A stretch of DNA of 64,000 nt from Filimonas zeae (GCF_014641615.1 NZ_BMIB01000004.1:930001-994000); one strand, 5' to 3'. Counted from the first letter of the stretch, positions 26,201 through 35,816 are shown. Numbers and translations are program-made. The notes: generated by a model from the letters alone, not told the origin.

Positions 26201-29200
26201 GCACCACCAGCAGCCACTTCTGCATCTACATAAAAATACATGTACTGCGTTCCCGCTGCTATAGATGCCGGAGCAATACCAGAATATCGGCGAACGGTAA
26301 TGGAAGAAGGTACAGTAGCGCCCCAGTTAATTACACACACCGTATCGGTACCCAGCACAAACACCTGTTTTTGCCCTGCAACAGGCACAGTAGCACTTGT
26401 AGCAGCTACAGGCTGTGAGCCGGGTAAAAACTCGTAAGCACCTAAATCAGGCACCCCCTCCTCTAAAGAAGCAGGACGCTGATTATCACTATAATCTTTT
26501 GCATTACCCTGTATCTGTACACCTCTGCCATGAATAGCCCATACTTCCGGATTGGTTACATCCGGACGCAGTGTAACTGCATTCAGAAAAGCAGGTTTAT
26601 ATACGATAGAGTTAACATCGTAACCGGAAGCAGCATTCCAATCAGCCAATGTAGCATACTGGCCCCAGAATTCCTGCTCTACCAATACCCCACCAGTGGT
26701 ATACAGCAAATTGTAATCGCTGTTTACACGGTCTGCATTACCCACAAACCACGCAATACCACCACCTTCGTGCGAGAAAATATTATTGCGAACATCCACA
26801 GAACGCAGCTCTTCATAATCATCATTCACATAAGCAGCCACGTTAGCACCCGTTGCAGTGGAAGTATTTAGTACAGAATTGTTATACAGTTGCCCGTTTG
26901 TATTGGCATAACTATACAAACCATACGCATCAGAACCGGTAGTATGCAGGCTTACAACGTTATTATACGCTTTTGCATTTATAGTACCCGTAATGTAAAG
27001 GCCATACAGGCTGCCGGTATTTCCATCTGTAGCTACAATGCTGTTATTAGAAACAGCAGATACTTCACCCTGCTGTGCACCAAGCACATTGGTATACAGC
27101 CCGTAAACCGTAGCAGTAGTATTGGTTACCACCACTTCATTATTGGTTACACGGAAAGTAGTATCAGCATTACCGGCATAAATACCATAGGTTGTATTGT
27201 TTACGGTACCCGAAACAGTTACTTTATTCCGCAGAACAGTTACACGGTTATTATACCGGCTGTAAATGCCATACTGGTAAAATCCTTTTACGGTATTCTC
27301 TTCCAGTGTAAGGTAATTGCTTCTTTTACTGGTATTACCAGCTATATAAATACCGCTGGCTCCATTATTAATAGTGTTACCCTTTAACACCACACCCGCA
27401 CCTTCCAATGCACTGCTAAACACTGCTGCACGGCTGGTAGCTGTAGTTGTAGCAACGGGTGCATTAATGGTATTGCCCAAAAGGCTATCGTAAGAGGAGG
27501 TGCCTGAAAGTTCAATTACCCTTCCGTTGGTAGCAGAAGAGGCAGTAATAGTCATGTCCTTATAAGTAATATAATGCGCACTATCAAGTTTTAATACATA
27601 GTTGGCAGCTGTAGTACCTGCTGCTGTTAAAATAACAGACGAGGCCGCACCATTGGCAGAGCGGAAGGTTACACGGCTGGTAGCAGCGGCACCAGGTATT
27701 TTACGCATCAGCACCTGCTCTGTATATGTTCCGGGCGCTACGTCAAAAGTAACTGCACCGGCAATACCACATTTCATAGCATCTACCGCAGCAGTAAAGC
27801 TGATAAAGTTGCCCGATCCGTTGGGGTTAATAGTATATACACCTGCCGGCAGAGCAGCATTTAAGGTAACTTTTACAGGGGCAGAAGTATCACTACCGGC
27901 TGCACATGCTGTGTAGCAACGGAAATAGTAGCTGGCCAACACTTCAGTAGTCTGTGCCGGCTTGTACAGCAGCTCGCCCACGTTTTCCCATGCGCCGTTA
28001 CCGGTAAGCGATTTCTGCCATTGGTAGGTCTGGTTACCATTTACCGTGTTGCCGCTCAGATTAAGGTTTACCTTGCTGCCCATACAGATACCTGCATCAG
28101 GCGTTACAGAGGCTGTACCCGCCACAGGTGTTACACACGCCGGTATAGTAAATTCGTAAGCGCCAATATCCGGCTTGTCCGTACTTCTGGTTACACCTGC
28201 AATATCAGCAGCTACTCCCAATCCGTCACCCGTATTATCTAAAGGTGCCGCACCTGGCTTCAGCTTTCCGGTAGCAGCATCTTCAAATACCGGATCAATA
28301 CTTACTGAGTTAACGTCTTTTGCAGACAGCGCAACCCAATCTTCTATAGTTACTGCTGCCCTATCACGATATCCGGTAAAATTATTACCACCTGTACCTT
28401 TAATATAATAGTTGTTTTTGTTCAGTTCCACACCAAAACGGTCGCCAGTTAGGTTAACACCATACTTATTACCGGTGCCACCACGGGTAATGGAAATAAT
28501 ATTATTTCTGATTTCACTATTACCTCCGGAAAACACCAGAATTCCTGTGGTACCTGCAGTAGCGGTGCTGGCTGTGTTATCCAGCGATATGGTATTATGG
28601 TAAATACTCAGGTATAAAGGAGAGGTACAGTTGATGCCCGTTTGTGCACCGTTACCATTAATATTATAGATAACGTTATTGGTTATAAAGCTGCGACCAA
28701 GTTCAGGCTCGTATCCGGCTTCGTTCAGGTGAATACCTGTAAAAGCAGCGGTAGAATTAAGATTGCCACCAAAAGGATTAAAAACTTTGTTTCTGGTAAC
28801 AGAAGCACTACGGTGTGTCTGGGAAAGATAAATACCGGTAAAAGCACCTACTGAAGTACGTGCAGGGCGGGATATAATATTATCCTCTATTGCCGTAAAT
28901 CCTGTGCCCAGCGCATAAATGCCGTACGCATAAAAATCAAGCACCGTATTGTTCAATACTTTATTGCGGTAAATGAATGATTCATTATCCTCGTTGGAGT
29001 AATTGGGATCGCCTACTACAGTAATGCCATAATATCCACCCACAATGGCATTTTTCTCCATCAGGTTATCATCGCAATTAGTAGCCCCACGCTCCACTGC
29101 ATCGCTATGCGAAGCATTGATAACAATACCCGCATGGTTTTGCGAACTGGAGGTTGTGGAAGAGGTAATGGTACAGCCCCTGATAATATTGCTGTCTGCA

Positions 29201-32200
29201 TTATTAATCAGTTGTACACCGTAACCGTAGGTTCCACCACGTGTATCTATAGAAAGACTGTCTAATATAATATGATTGGCATCGTCCAGTTTAATTACAG
29301 CACGCTGCTCGTTGTCAGTTGAACCGAAGCGAATGGTTTCACCATGCCCGGCAAATGTTACCGTGTTAATTCTGGTAGCACCTTTAACAGGCATAAGTAT
29401 CAGCTGCTCGTCGTAAGGGCCGCTGCCTTTTACCACATCAAATACAACAGGGCCTGCAATACCACAGTCAAGTGCACTTTTAGCAGCTCCAAAACTTACA
29501 AAGTTGGTAGCGCTTGCCGGCATGCCCTTATTAATAGTATAATGTTGAGGTGCCAGTGCCTGATACACTGTTAATGCCACAATGTTGGAAGTAACACTGG
29601 CAGCACCACAGGTTATCTGCACCTTATAGTATTTAGAAGTGGTGGCTACCAGCTCTAAGGTTGGGTTGGCAGAAGCGCCTCCCACATTAGTATAGGTACC
29701 CGTTTCTGTATCGGCAGACATCCACTGGTAAGTTTGCCCCGCTCCCATAGAGTTGCCGGTAAGCTCAATAGACACACCTTTGTCTACACAAACTGCATCT
29801 TCACTTAAAGCAGCAGTACCCGCCACTGGTGTAGCACAAGGCACGCTCTGAAACTCAATGGCACCAACATCCGGCGTAGTAGAACTTCTTACAGCCGTGG
29901 TAATATCGGCGGTAATACCTGTTATAGCGTTACCCACATTATCAATAGCCGGGTTGGTTGGCTGCAGGTTGCCCGCTGCCACATCGGTAAACATAGGGTC
30001 AGCGGAAACTGAGTTGGCATCCTGTGCGGTAATTGAACGCCAGTTTGCCAGGAAACCCGCTTCAACCCCATTTACCCAACCCATCATTCTTTTACCTGAG
30101 CCTTTGGCAACATAATAGTTATTTCTGTCAGAAGTGATGCTGGTAGCAAGCGAAGCATACCACATAGCTGCGTTAGCGCAATAGCCGGTTCTGGTAACAG
30201 CAATGTTGTTATTATTAAATAACACACCATCAGCATTTACCTGGTAAAAGCCCACCGTTACGTTGTCAGTGGCAAGCCCGCTACCATCGCCATCTAACGC
30301 AACGGTGTTATAAAAATAATTTACGTTGGCAGAGGCCTCATTATATAAGCCATACACATTGCCACCACCATTAATACTATAAATCAGGTTATTGCTGATA
30401 ACATTCTCCTGGCCAAAAAAGCCGGTAGCAGCAGAAAAATAAATTCCAATAAACCGGGCAGAAGTGTTGGCACCACCAAAAATATTGGTAATGGTATTTC
30501 TGCTTACCACCATACGTGCATTAAAACCGGTAACCAGTATGCCCGTTACCTCATACCCATCAGTACGGTTGGGCCGGCTGATAACGTTGCTGTCAACAAG
30601 CGCACTCATGGCACTTTCCACATAAATAGCCGTAGTGTAAAAATCTTCCACTTTATTACCCTTCACCACGTTGCCGGCTAAAGGCCGGGTATCTGAGCCG
30701 GTAAGCACAATTCCATAAGCACCGCCGGTAATATGGTTACCGGTAAACCTGTTGCCATCACATAAAGAAGAAGCGCCATCAACAGGCATGTATGCATCTG
30801 CAGCAGAAGCTACTATAGCCGCAAAAGTGCCGGAGCTGGCGGTAGGGTTTACCTTAATGCGACATTGGTTAATTACATTGGAATCTGCATTGTTGGTAAG
30901 AAAAATGCCATATCCAAAGCCTTCTGCATCAGTACCACCCGCGGTAACAGTAAGATTATTAAAAATAAAATGATCAGCATCGTCCAGTCTTATTACTGCA
31001 CGCTGATTGTTATTAGAAGAGGTAAAAGCAATTTCTGCTCCGTTGCCATTAAAGGTAATGGTGTTAGCAGCAGATGCACCCGGAACAGGTTTTATTAGCA
31101 GTTGCTCGTTATACGGGCCGCTTGCAGCATCTACATTAAATACCACAGGCCCGTTAATGCCGCAACGGATGGCATTATAAGCATCATTAAACGAGCGGAA
31201 GTTGCCGCCGCCCGCAGGTGCATTGTTATTAATAGTAAAAGTAGTATTGCCAATAGGCGTAGGCGCAATTACCTGTACCGGTACTGAATTGGCACTGCCA
31301 CCATTGGCGCAGGTAACCACTGCACGGTAGTAGGTGCTTGCACTCTGGCTCATGGTTTCCAGAAAGCTGGTGGCACCGCTGATATTGCTCCAGGTGCTGC
31401 CGTTAGCGGAAGACTGCCACTGGTAAGTTAACCCGGTAGCTACCGTAGCACCGGTTAACGTAACAGCAAATGGTTCGCCCGCACACAGGCTGGAAATACT
31501 GGCTGTAGCGGTGCCTGCTGTTAAACCTGCAGAGGTACAGGGCGGTGCAACCGTCCAGTTCAATATAATATCGGGGCGGGCATGAGGGTCGCCCAGTTCA
31601 CTGTTAACGCCATCATCATAACCGCAAAGGTTCTGCTGACTATAATCGCCGTAGGAGTGAGAGCCGTTGAAAGATAATCCTGTTGTCCAGGGCACGCTGG
31701 AGTTACGGGACGCCAGGTAAGAGGTTGCCCCCGAACGGCCATTACAAATTTCCACTACAATATTATCGGTACCATTCCAGAACCAGGGGGTAGCAAGTGT
31801 AAAAGCATTAATGCCCGCAACCGGCGTATGATCTACAGGGCCGAAAACCTGGTTAGTACCCGGCTCCCATTTGCTGTTATCAAGGGAAGCGGTAGCAGTA
31901 CCACCCAGTTTTATGGTAAACTCTTCAATAGCGTAATTAGGATCAGTAGGGTCGCTTACCTGTAATATGTTGAATTTAATGGCGTTGATATTGCCCGCAG
32001 TCATACCCGCCGCCTGCAGTTCCGATGCCAGATACAAAAACTGCATACGGCTACCCGGTTTTGCATCCTGCATAGGGGTGGGATAAGTCCATTCGCCGTT
32101 GCCGGAAGTGCCGGAGCCAATGTTTTTATCTACCTGTGCCTGCACCTGACTGCCAGATAAGAAGGTGAAAATTGATCCCAGAACCGCAAAGGCAACTTTC

Positions 32201-32214
32201 TTACAATACTGCAT
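23236..32214 (-). CDS. giant 2992-residue type IX-secreted adhesin-like protein with three beta-helix modules
   Basis: The start is ATG at 32214, with a signal peptide ending SGSQVQAQ; an in-frame GTG at 32244 was not chosen. After an N-terminal beta domain and an Ig-like domain, three related modules of about 570 residues start near residues 315, 886 and 1456. Each has a right-handed parallel beta-helix (NNADSNVINQCRI, NNADSNIIRGCTI, NTINNGASGIYIAGNT); the first two are followed by another Ig-like domain (TYQWMSADTETG, TYQWQKSLTGNG). Modules end with DVGAIEF, DIGAYEF or DLGAYEF. Further on come an IgGFc-binding-like domain from about 2088 (GTRFWLGYGKTERYGMDAFN, FYVIADHDNTMVEITPSG), a PKD domain at about 2646, an FN3 domain at about 2820-2900 and the type-B C-terminal domain (AANAFSPNGDNLNDEFKIRG to the end). 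It is the first gene of the five-gene set. Confidence 0.92.
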   Translation of the reverse strand: MQYCKKVAFAVLGSIFTFLSGSQVQAQVDKNIGSGTSGNGEWTYPTPMQDAKPGSRMQFLYLASELQAAGMTAGNINAIKFNILQVSDPTDPNYAIEEFTIKLGGTATASLDNSKWEPGTNQVFGPVDHTPVAGINAFTLATPWFWNGTDNIVVEICNGRSGATSYLASRNSSVPWTTGLSFNGSHSYGDYSQQNLCGYDDGVNSELGDPHARPDIILNWTVAPPCTSAGLTAGTATASISSLCAGEPFAVTLTGATVATGLTYQWQSSANGSTWSNISGATSFLETMSQSASTYYRAVVTCANGGSANSVPVQVIAPTPIGNTTFTINNNAPAGGGNFRSFNDAYNAIRCGINGPVVFNVDAASGPYNEQLLIKPVPGASAANTITFNGNGAEIAFTSSNNNQRAVIRLDDADHFIFNNLTVTAGGTDAEGFGYGIFLTNNADSNVINQCRIKVNPTASSGTFAAIVASAADAYMPVDGASSLCDGNRFTGNHITGGAYGIVLTGSDTRPLAGNVVKGNKVEDFYTTAIYVESAMSALVDSNVISRPNRTDGYEVTGILVTGFNARMVVSRNTITNIFGGANTSARFIGIYFSAATGFFGQENVISNNLIYSINGGGNVYGLYNEASANVNYFYNTVALDGDGSGLATDNVTVGFYQVNADGVLFNNNNIAVTRTGYCANAAMWYASLATSITSDRNNYYVAKGSGKRMMGWVNGVEAGFLANWRSITAQDANSVSADPMFTDVAAGNLQPTNPAIDNVGNAITGITADITTAVRSSTTPDVGAIEFQSVPCATPVAGTAALSEDAVCVDKGVSIELTGNSMGAGQTYQWMSADTETGTYTNVGGASANPTLELVATTSKYYKVQITCGAASVTSNIVALTVYQALAPQHYTINKGMPASATNFVSFGAAKSALDCGIAGPVVFDVVKGSGPYDEQLILMPVKGATRINTVTFAGHGETIRFGSTDNEQRAVIKLDDANHIILDSLSIDTRGGTYGYGVQLINNADSNIIRGCTITSSTTSSSQNHAGIVINASHSDAVERGATNCDDNLMEKNAIVGGYYGITVVGDPNYSNEDNESFIYRNKVLNNTVLDFYAYGIYALGTGFTAIEDNIISRPARTSVGAFTGIYLSQTHRSASVTRNKVFNPFGGNLNSTAAFTGIHLNEAGYEPELGRSFITNNVIYNINGNGAQTGINCTSPLYLSIYHNTISLDNTASTATAGTTGILVFSGGNSEIRNNIISITRGGTGNKYGVNLTGDRFGVELNKNNYYIKGTGGNNFTGYRDRAAVTIEDWVALSAKDVNSVSIDPVFEDAATGKLKPGAAPLDNTGDGLGVAADIAGVTRSTDKPDIGAYEFTIPACVTPVAGTASVTPDAGICMGSKVNLNLSGNTVNGNQTYQWQKSLTGNGAWENVGELLYKPAQTTEVLASYYFRCYTACAAGSDTSAPVKVTLNAALPAGVYTINPNGSGNFISFTAAVDAMKCGIAGAVTFDVAPGTYTEQVLMRKIPGAAATSRVTFRSANGAASSVILTAAGTTAANYVLKLDSAHYITYKDMTITASSATNGRVIELSGTSSYDSLLGNTINAPVATTTATSRAAVFSSALEGAGVVLKGNTINNGASGIYIAGNTSKRSNYLTLEENTVKGFYQYGIYSRYNNRVTVLRNKVTVSGTVNNTTYGIYAGNADTTFRVTNNEVVVTNTTATVYGLYTNVLGAQQGEVSAVSNNSIVATDGNTGSLYGLYITGTINAKAYNNVVSLHTTGSDAYGLYSYANTNGQLYNNSVLNTSTATGANVAAYVNDDYEELRSVDVRNNIFSHEGGGIAWFVGNADRVNSDYNLLYTTGGVLVEQEFWGQYATLADWNAASGYDVNSIVYKPAFLNAVTLRPDVTNPEVWAIHGRGVQIQGNAKDYSDNQRPASLEEGVPDLGAYEFLPGSQPVAATSATVPVAGQKQVFVLGTDTVCVINWGATVPSSITVRRYSGIAPASIAAGTQYMYFYVDAEVAAGGAYEYSIEQKYLDSWRGFIDREQRIRLGKTDAANAWGADLESGVDINTNYITQANLTYLDKVTGLADARVAYPAEDDIKMDSSHMGTRFWLGYGKTERYGMDAFNVYIGGAAKDANVTVKINGTTWIRNYHIPAGQFIKSEDFPRNGVNGAYLNVEGLSDKGISIESDEPIAAYAYGEKWGNAHASCMLLPTGAYGMEYYALSFRQYTYDTEPYHSWFYVIADHDNTMVEITPSGQTTGGRKAGVPFVITLNKGQVYNVLGAGKNQDATWDLSGSRIRSLSNAAGKCYPIAVFSGNSSAFVDCDSAFTPSGEYLVQQNIPVREWGTKYLTAPSSYVSRPKDHATNFYRVQVKDASTIVKRNGIVLTGLENNYYTYLSNTADYIEADKPVAVVQFFTGETDKCGFDTTSAEMIAVMPVDHGVHKTTFFRAGNSNANPTYNYLTLIIPDAGLASLKIDGSNVFDDTYAHPGKPGYSVVVKRWKAENLESSVVESDSAFTGLVYNNYYYSYGYTLGTMVNSLLANPGITNVYDSTGNYSAYTCVGTPFKLTVKIPVMPTKLTWKTGGVPALTPEQSDVVQNAPTAIDTVLMNGRSYYVFALPDEYKFTATGEYSIPVAYENLDLESCNHTSESILKVKVIGAPVADYTLNYGGCPGDIAQFKGTATTANGAVADRWKWSFGDNTTGWGEEVDKRYPHYTRDTTYNVQLRAIIQDGCIADKAGIVNVKADARLELLSDSVVTCVGSGAAFNVKEPVTGVTYNWYLVPENGTAAGTGTSWTLQPVTAKTYVYLSAVNVNGCVTVPRKEVVADVKPVLAAPVVTVDSTGISTLRFAWAAVTNATGYEVSTDGGVTWSTPSSGTLGLTHTISGLQPGREVKIQVRVKGELACQEAVSAVITATTLLDSVFAANAFSPNGDNLNDEFKIRGEVIRSLHLAIFNQWGEKVFESSDKEVGWKGDYKGKPQPSGVYIYVCNIILMDGSSTTKKGSVNLVR

Positions 32215-32436
32215 AAATTCTTCAGTTAGTGTTGGTAAACGCACCCAAATAAGCTTGGAGGTTGAAATTCACGGGTAACAACAGGGCTGTATTTGCCCGC
32301 AGGTAAAAGTATTTATCTGTATGGTGGAATAGGTAATGCTAAACATTCAAATAAAAAAATGAATGTAAACCCCTATATTAGTAGCTGTGTATACCTTTAT
32401 TTTGAAAAATGCCACTGTGGGAAGTAATATATAATT

Positions 32437-34479
32437 ATGTGGCATATGACGTGCACCCTTGTACAATCAGCATTCAATCCCCTCAGACAATTCCTGGTAA
32501 TTGTGCTGTTGCTGGTGGCTTTTTGTGCCAACGCGCAGCCGGATTTTGTGACCAACCCTTCTGAAAAAACAGATACCAACCTTATTAAAACCTACCTGCT
32601 ACGCTCGCGCGATTTACTGGATACACACCACGACAGCAGCTATTATTATCTGAACCAGGCACTGATTAAAAGCTATAACATCAAGTGGAGCAAAGGCATT
32701 ATCAGCGCCCTTACTGAACTGGGGTTCTGGTACTACGGCAGCAATACCGACCTTTCTATTAAATACAGCAATCTGGCACTTTCTGAGTACTACGGCCGCA
32801 ATTCAGATAACTTCAGTAATGTGTTATACCGGCTGTATAATATTCTGGCTAAAGCCTATGAAACACGGGGTATGGTAGATTCTTCCGCCCACTATTTCTA
32901 CCTCATGAATGATGTTATTGAGGAAGGAAAAATACCGGTTAAATCGTACTTCGCACTTTCTCTGTACACCCAGCTGGCTTACTTCTGGCTTAATACCAAC
33001 TGGGATATCAATGGCGGATATATTGAACCCACGCAGTACTTCATCAGCAAAGCTAAAATAGCCGATGAGGCCATGCGGAAAGACAGTATTACGGAACTGT
33101 CGTTTGTCAGCTACTCCCTGCAGGGCGCTTATTACAGCAGCATTGGTAACGAAGACTCTTCGCGCTATTATTATCTGGAATATATGAAGCTGCGCCAGAA
33201 GCACAAAATCTCCAACGTTACCTGGGATGCGGCTACGCTGCTGAATATTGCCGAAACTTATCTGAACCAGAACCAGCCCGGCAAAGCCATAGAATATATT
33301 AACCGCGAACTGGCCCTAAAAGATGCCCTGGGCACCAATGTTCGTTATCTGGTAATGGGTTATCTGTATTTGTGCAAAGCGTATTACCTGCAGAAAGATT
33401 ACACCCGCAGCGTAAGCACTTTTGAAGAGGTATGGCAGCATTACGACCGTAACGATTTTCAGAACAAGGAAATGATAGATGCCTGCCAGGTGGCGGCAGA
33501 TGCTTATGCCAAACTGGGCATTCTGTCGAAAGCACTGGAATACAAGGATATTTACATGCGGCTGAAAGACAGCCTGATGAAGCAGGACAAGATAGATATG
33601 ATGAACCGGCTACAGATAAAGTACCGGATAAGCGAGAAAGACAAAGCCCTGGCGCAACAGAAACTGGCCACTACAGAAGCGGAAAACCGCGTGCGCCAGC
33701 GCAATGTGTGGATAGCAGGTATATCGTTCATTACCCTGTCTGTGCTGGCGCTTTTTCTGCTGTGGCAACGCAGCAACCGCCACAAACAGCACCTGCAGCA
33801 GGAAAAAATAAACAGCTTTCAGCAGCAGATGGAAATTGCCCAGCTGAACGCCACTATAGCGGGTGAGGAAAGAGAAAGGGCGCGGATTGCACGGGAACTG
33901 CACGATGGCATTGGCGGGCTGATGGCCGGTGCACGCATGAATTTTGAAATGGTAAAACGCAACCATCACCTGGAAAACAGCAATGACTATCAGGATGGCC
34001 TGCATTTGCTGGAAGAAGCTTCTTCCGAGCTTCGTAAAACCGCCCATAACATGATGCCCGAAATTCTGTTGCAGGAAGGGTTGGTGGTAGCAGTAGAATA
34101 CTTTTGCCGCAAGGTAGGTAATAACAGCCCTACCCGTATTCATTTTCAGACAATGGGCAAGCCACGCTCCTTTGCACCCCAGTTTGAACTGACTATTTAC
34201 CGGGTAATACAGGAGCTGGTGCATAATATTATCAAACACGCAAAAGCTACAGAAGCCATGGTGCAGATTGGCTTTAGCGATGCTATTTTTGATGTTACCG
34301 TAGAAGACAATGGTATTGGAATGCCGGAAAATATACTGTTAACCGCCAAAGGCATAGGCCTGAAAAGCATTGCCGACCGTATAAAAGCCATTAATGGCAC
34401 CATGCAGATACAAAACCCGCCCGAAAACGGGACAAGTATTTATATTGAAGTAGTTTTGAAGCCGGAAAACCAGGCCTGA
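32437..34479 (+). CDS. TPR-containing sensor histidine kinase (HisKA_3, NarX/LiaS type)
   Basis: This 680-residue protein has an N-terminal signal/anchor (FLVIVLLLVAFCANA) and a periplasmic sensor of several TPR-like repeats at about 60-415 (SSYYYLNQALIKSYN, AAYYSSIGNEDSSRYYYLE-like, YLYLCKAYYLQKDYTRSVST). One membrane helix follows at about 424-443 (VWIAGISFITLSVLALFLLW). The kinase has the HisKA_3 dimerisation box ERARIARELHDGIGG with the phospho-His at 489, and an HATPase domain with VIQELVHNIIKHAKAT, VEDNGIGMP and KGIGLKSIADRIKA. It is encoded 2 bases before its response regulator and read away from the giant adhesin operon, sharing a 222-base region with it. Control of that operon is plausible but unproven. 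Confidence 0.93.
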   Translation: MWHMTCTLVQSAFNPLRQFLVIVLLLVAFCANAQPDFVTNPSEKTDTNLIKTYLLRSRDLLDTHHDSSYYYLNQALIKSYNIKWSKGIISALTELGFWYYGSNTDLSIKYSNLALSEYYGRNSDNFSNVLYRLYNILAKAYETRGMVDSSAHYFYLMNDVIEEGKIPVKSYFALSLYTQLAYFWLNTNWDINGGYIEPTQYFISKAKIADEAMRKDSITELSFVSYSLQGAYYSSIGNEDSSRYYYLEYMKLRQKHKISNVTWDAATLLNIAETYLNQNQPGKAIEYINRELALKDALGTNVRYLVMGYLYLCKAYYLQKDYTRSVSTFEEVWQHYDRNDFQNKEMIDACQVAADAYAKLGILSKALEYKDIYMRLKDSLMKQDKIDMMNRLQIKYRISEKDKALAQQKLATTEAENRVRQRNVWIAGISFITLSVLALFLLWQRSNRHKQHLQQEKINSFQQQMEIAQLNATIAGEERERARIARELHDGIGGLMAGARMNFEMVKRNHHLENSNDYQDGLHLLEEASSELRKTAHNMMPEILLQEGLVVAVEYFCRKVGNNSPTRIHFQTMGKPRSFAPQFELTIYRVIQELVHNIIKHAKATEAMVQIGFSDAIFDVTVEDNGIGMPENILLTAKGIGLKSIADRIKAINGTMQIQNPPENGTSIYIEVVLKPENQA

Positions 34480-34481
34480 AT

Positions 34482-35102
34482 ATGATTAAAGTAGCCATTG
34501 CCGACGATCATTTTATTGTAATTAACGGCATTCAGAAAATACTATCCGAAACCACCGATATTGTACTAGCCGGCACCTATAAAAACGGCGATCAGCTGCT
34601 GGAAGCCCTTCCTAAAGAACAGCCCGATGTACTATTACTGGATATTCAGATGCCTGGAAAGAATGGAATAGAACTGGCAGGCATTGTTTCTAAAAAATTT
34701 CCGTCCATAAAAATTATCGCTTTAACCAATGTAGACGTGCTGGTTCAGGTAAAAAAAATGCTGAAACAGGGCTGCATGGGCTACCTGTTAAAAGACGTCG
34801 ACCCAGACACATTAACAAAAGCTATATATACAGTTTATTCCGGAGAACAGTTTATTTATGAAGAGCTTAAGAAGCAATTAATAAGCAATTTCTCTGCACC
34901 GCCCAGCGAAAAACTAATTACCCGCCGCGAAAAAGAAATTTTACAATTAATAACGGAAGAATATACCAATCCTGAAATTGCAGAAAAGTTGCATATAAGC
35001 CCGCATACTGTTGAAAATCACCGTAACCACCTGTTACAAAAGCTGGGGGTAAAAAACACTGCCGGGCTGGTAAAAGCCGCCATAGAGCAAGGTTTGGTAT
35101 AG
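34482..35102 (+). CDS. NarL/FixJ-type response regulator
   Basis: This 206-residue protein has a receiver domain with the acidic pair in VAIADDHF, the phospho-acceptor Asp at about 54 in VLLLDIQMPGKNG, Thr/Lys switch residues in IIALTNV and YLLKDVD, and a C-terminal LuxR-type helix-turn-helix at about 140-200 (LITRREKEILQLITEEYTNP, EIAEKLHISPHTVENHRNHL). It starts 2 bases after the TPR histidine kinase and is its partner. The targets are unknown; the divergent adhesin operon is the nearest candidate. Confidence 0.95.
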   Translation: MIKVAIADDHFIVINGIQKILSETTDIVLAGTYKNGDQLLEALPKEQPDVLLLDIQMPGKNGIELAGIVSKKFPSIKIIALTNVDVLVQVKKMLKQGCMGYLLKDVDPDTLTKAIYTVYSGEQFIYEELKKQLISNFSAPPSEKLITRREKEILQLITEEYTNPEIAEKLHISPHTVENHRNHLLQKLGVKNTAGLVKAAIEQGLV

Positions 35103-35158
35103 CGGCAAACCACTATAAAGTTGTATATTCCGGTTTTAGCACTAAGTTATTTTTCTAA

Positions 35159-35749
35159 ATGGCACGTATTAAAACCGACAAAGATGTAACGCGCAGAGAA
35201 GTAATTACCAAAGCCGCGGCCAGCCTGTTCAGGGAAAAAGGCTATAAGGCAGCCAGTATGCGCGACCTGGCAGTGAAAGTAGGGGTAGAAGCAGCCAGCC
35301 TTTACAATCACATCCGATCCAAAACAGAACTACTGCATGATGTGTGTTTTAACATTGCCAACCTGTATTGGGAACATATGGGGCAGGTAGAAACCTCCAA
35401 CGCCACCACGCCCGAAAAAGTAGAACGGTTACTGCGCTTTCACATTCACCAGATGGTAGACAACTATGAAGAGGTATATGTGAGTGACCGGGAATGGCGC
35501 CATCTTGCCGAGCCTTATTTATCCAACTACAAAAATCAGCGCCGCAACTACCGTAAGCGTTTTGCCGCTATTATTGAGCGTGGAATTGAACAGGGCGAGT
35601 TTAAACAGATTGATGCCCCTACCGCTGTGCTGATTATGCTGCACGCAGTAAGCGGCATTGACTCCTGGCATCGCAGCCGCGAAAAAATAAGCGCGGAAGC
35701 CCTGGAAGAAAACATGGTTACGCTACTGATTGAGGGCCTGAGAAAATAA
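35159..35749 (+). CDS. TetR/AcrR-family regulator next to a PaaE-like gene
   Basis: This 196-residue protein has an N-terminal TetR DNA-binding domain at about 12-58 (REVITKAAASLFREKGYKAA, LAVKVGVEAASLYNHIRSKT) and a C-terminal helical ligand domain (VERLLRFHIHQMVDNYEEVY, VLIMLHAVSGIDSWHRSRE). Homologues beside phenylacetate genes (PaaR type) sense acyl-CoA compounds. The gene precedes the paaE-like gene on the same strand with 67 bases between, so it probably controls it. A -7-like TATTTTTC lies three bases before the ATG. The ligand is an inference. Confidence 0.88.
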   Translation: MARIKTDKDVTRREVITKAAASLFREKGYKAASMRDLAVKVGVEAASLYNHIRSKTELLHDVCFNIANLYWEHMGQVETSNATTPEKVERLLRFHIHQMVDNYEEVYVSDREWRHLAEPYLSNYKNQRRNYRKRFAAIIERGIEQGEFKQIDAPTAVLIMLHAVSGIDSWHRSREKISAEALEENMVTLLIEGLRK

Positions 35750-35816
35750 CCATTCTCCATGCTTTCAGACTTTTGAATTGCAACTTTTGAATTTTGATTT
35801 TTTGAACTTGCCTGCC

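Noticed and set aside
19837..31300. Many plus-strand frames opposite the two giant genes
   Set aside because: They are shadows of long reading frames with strong codon bias; none has a start, family match or promoter of its own.
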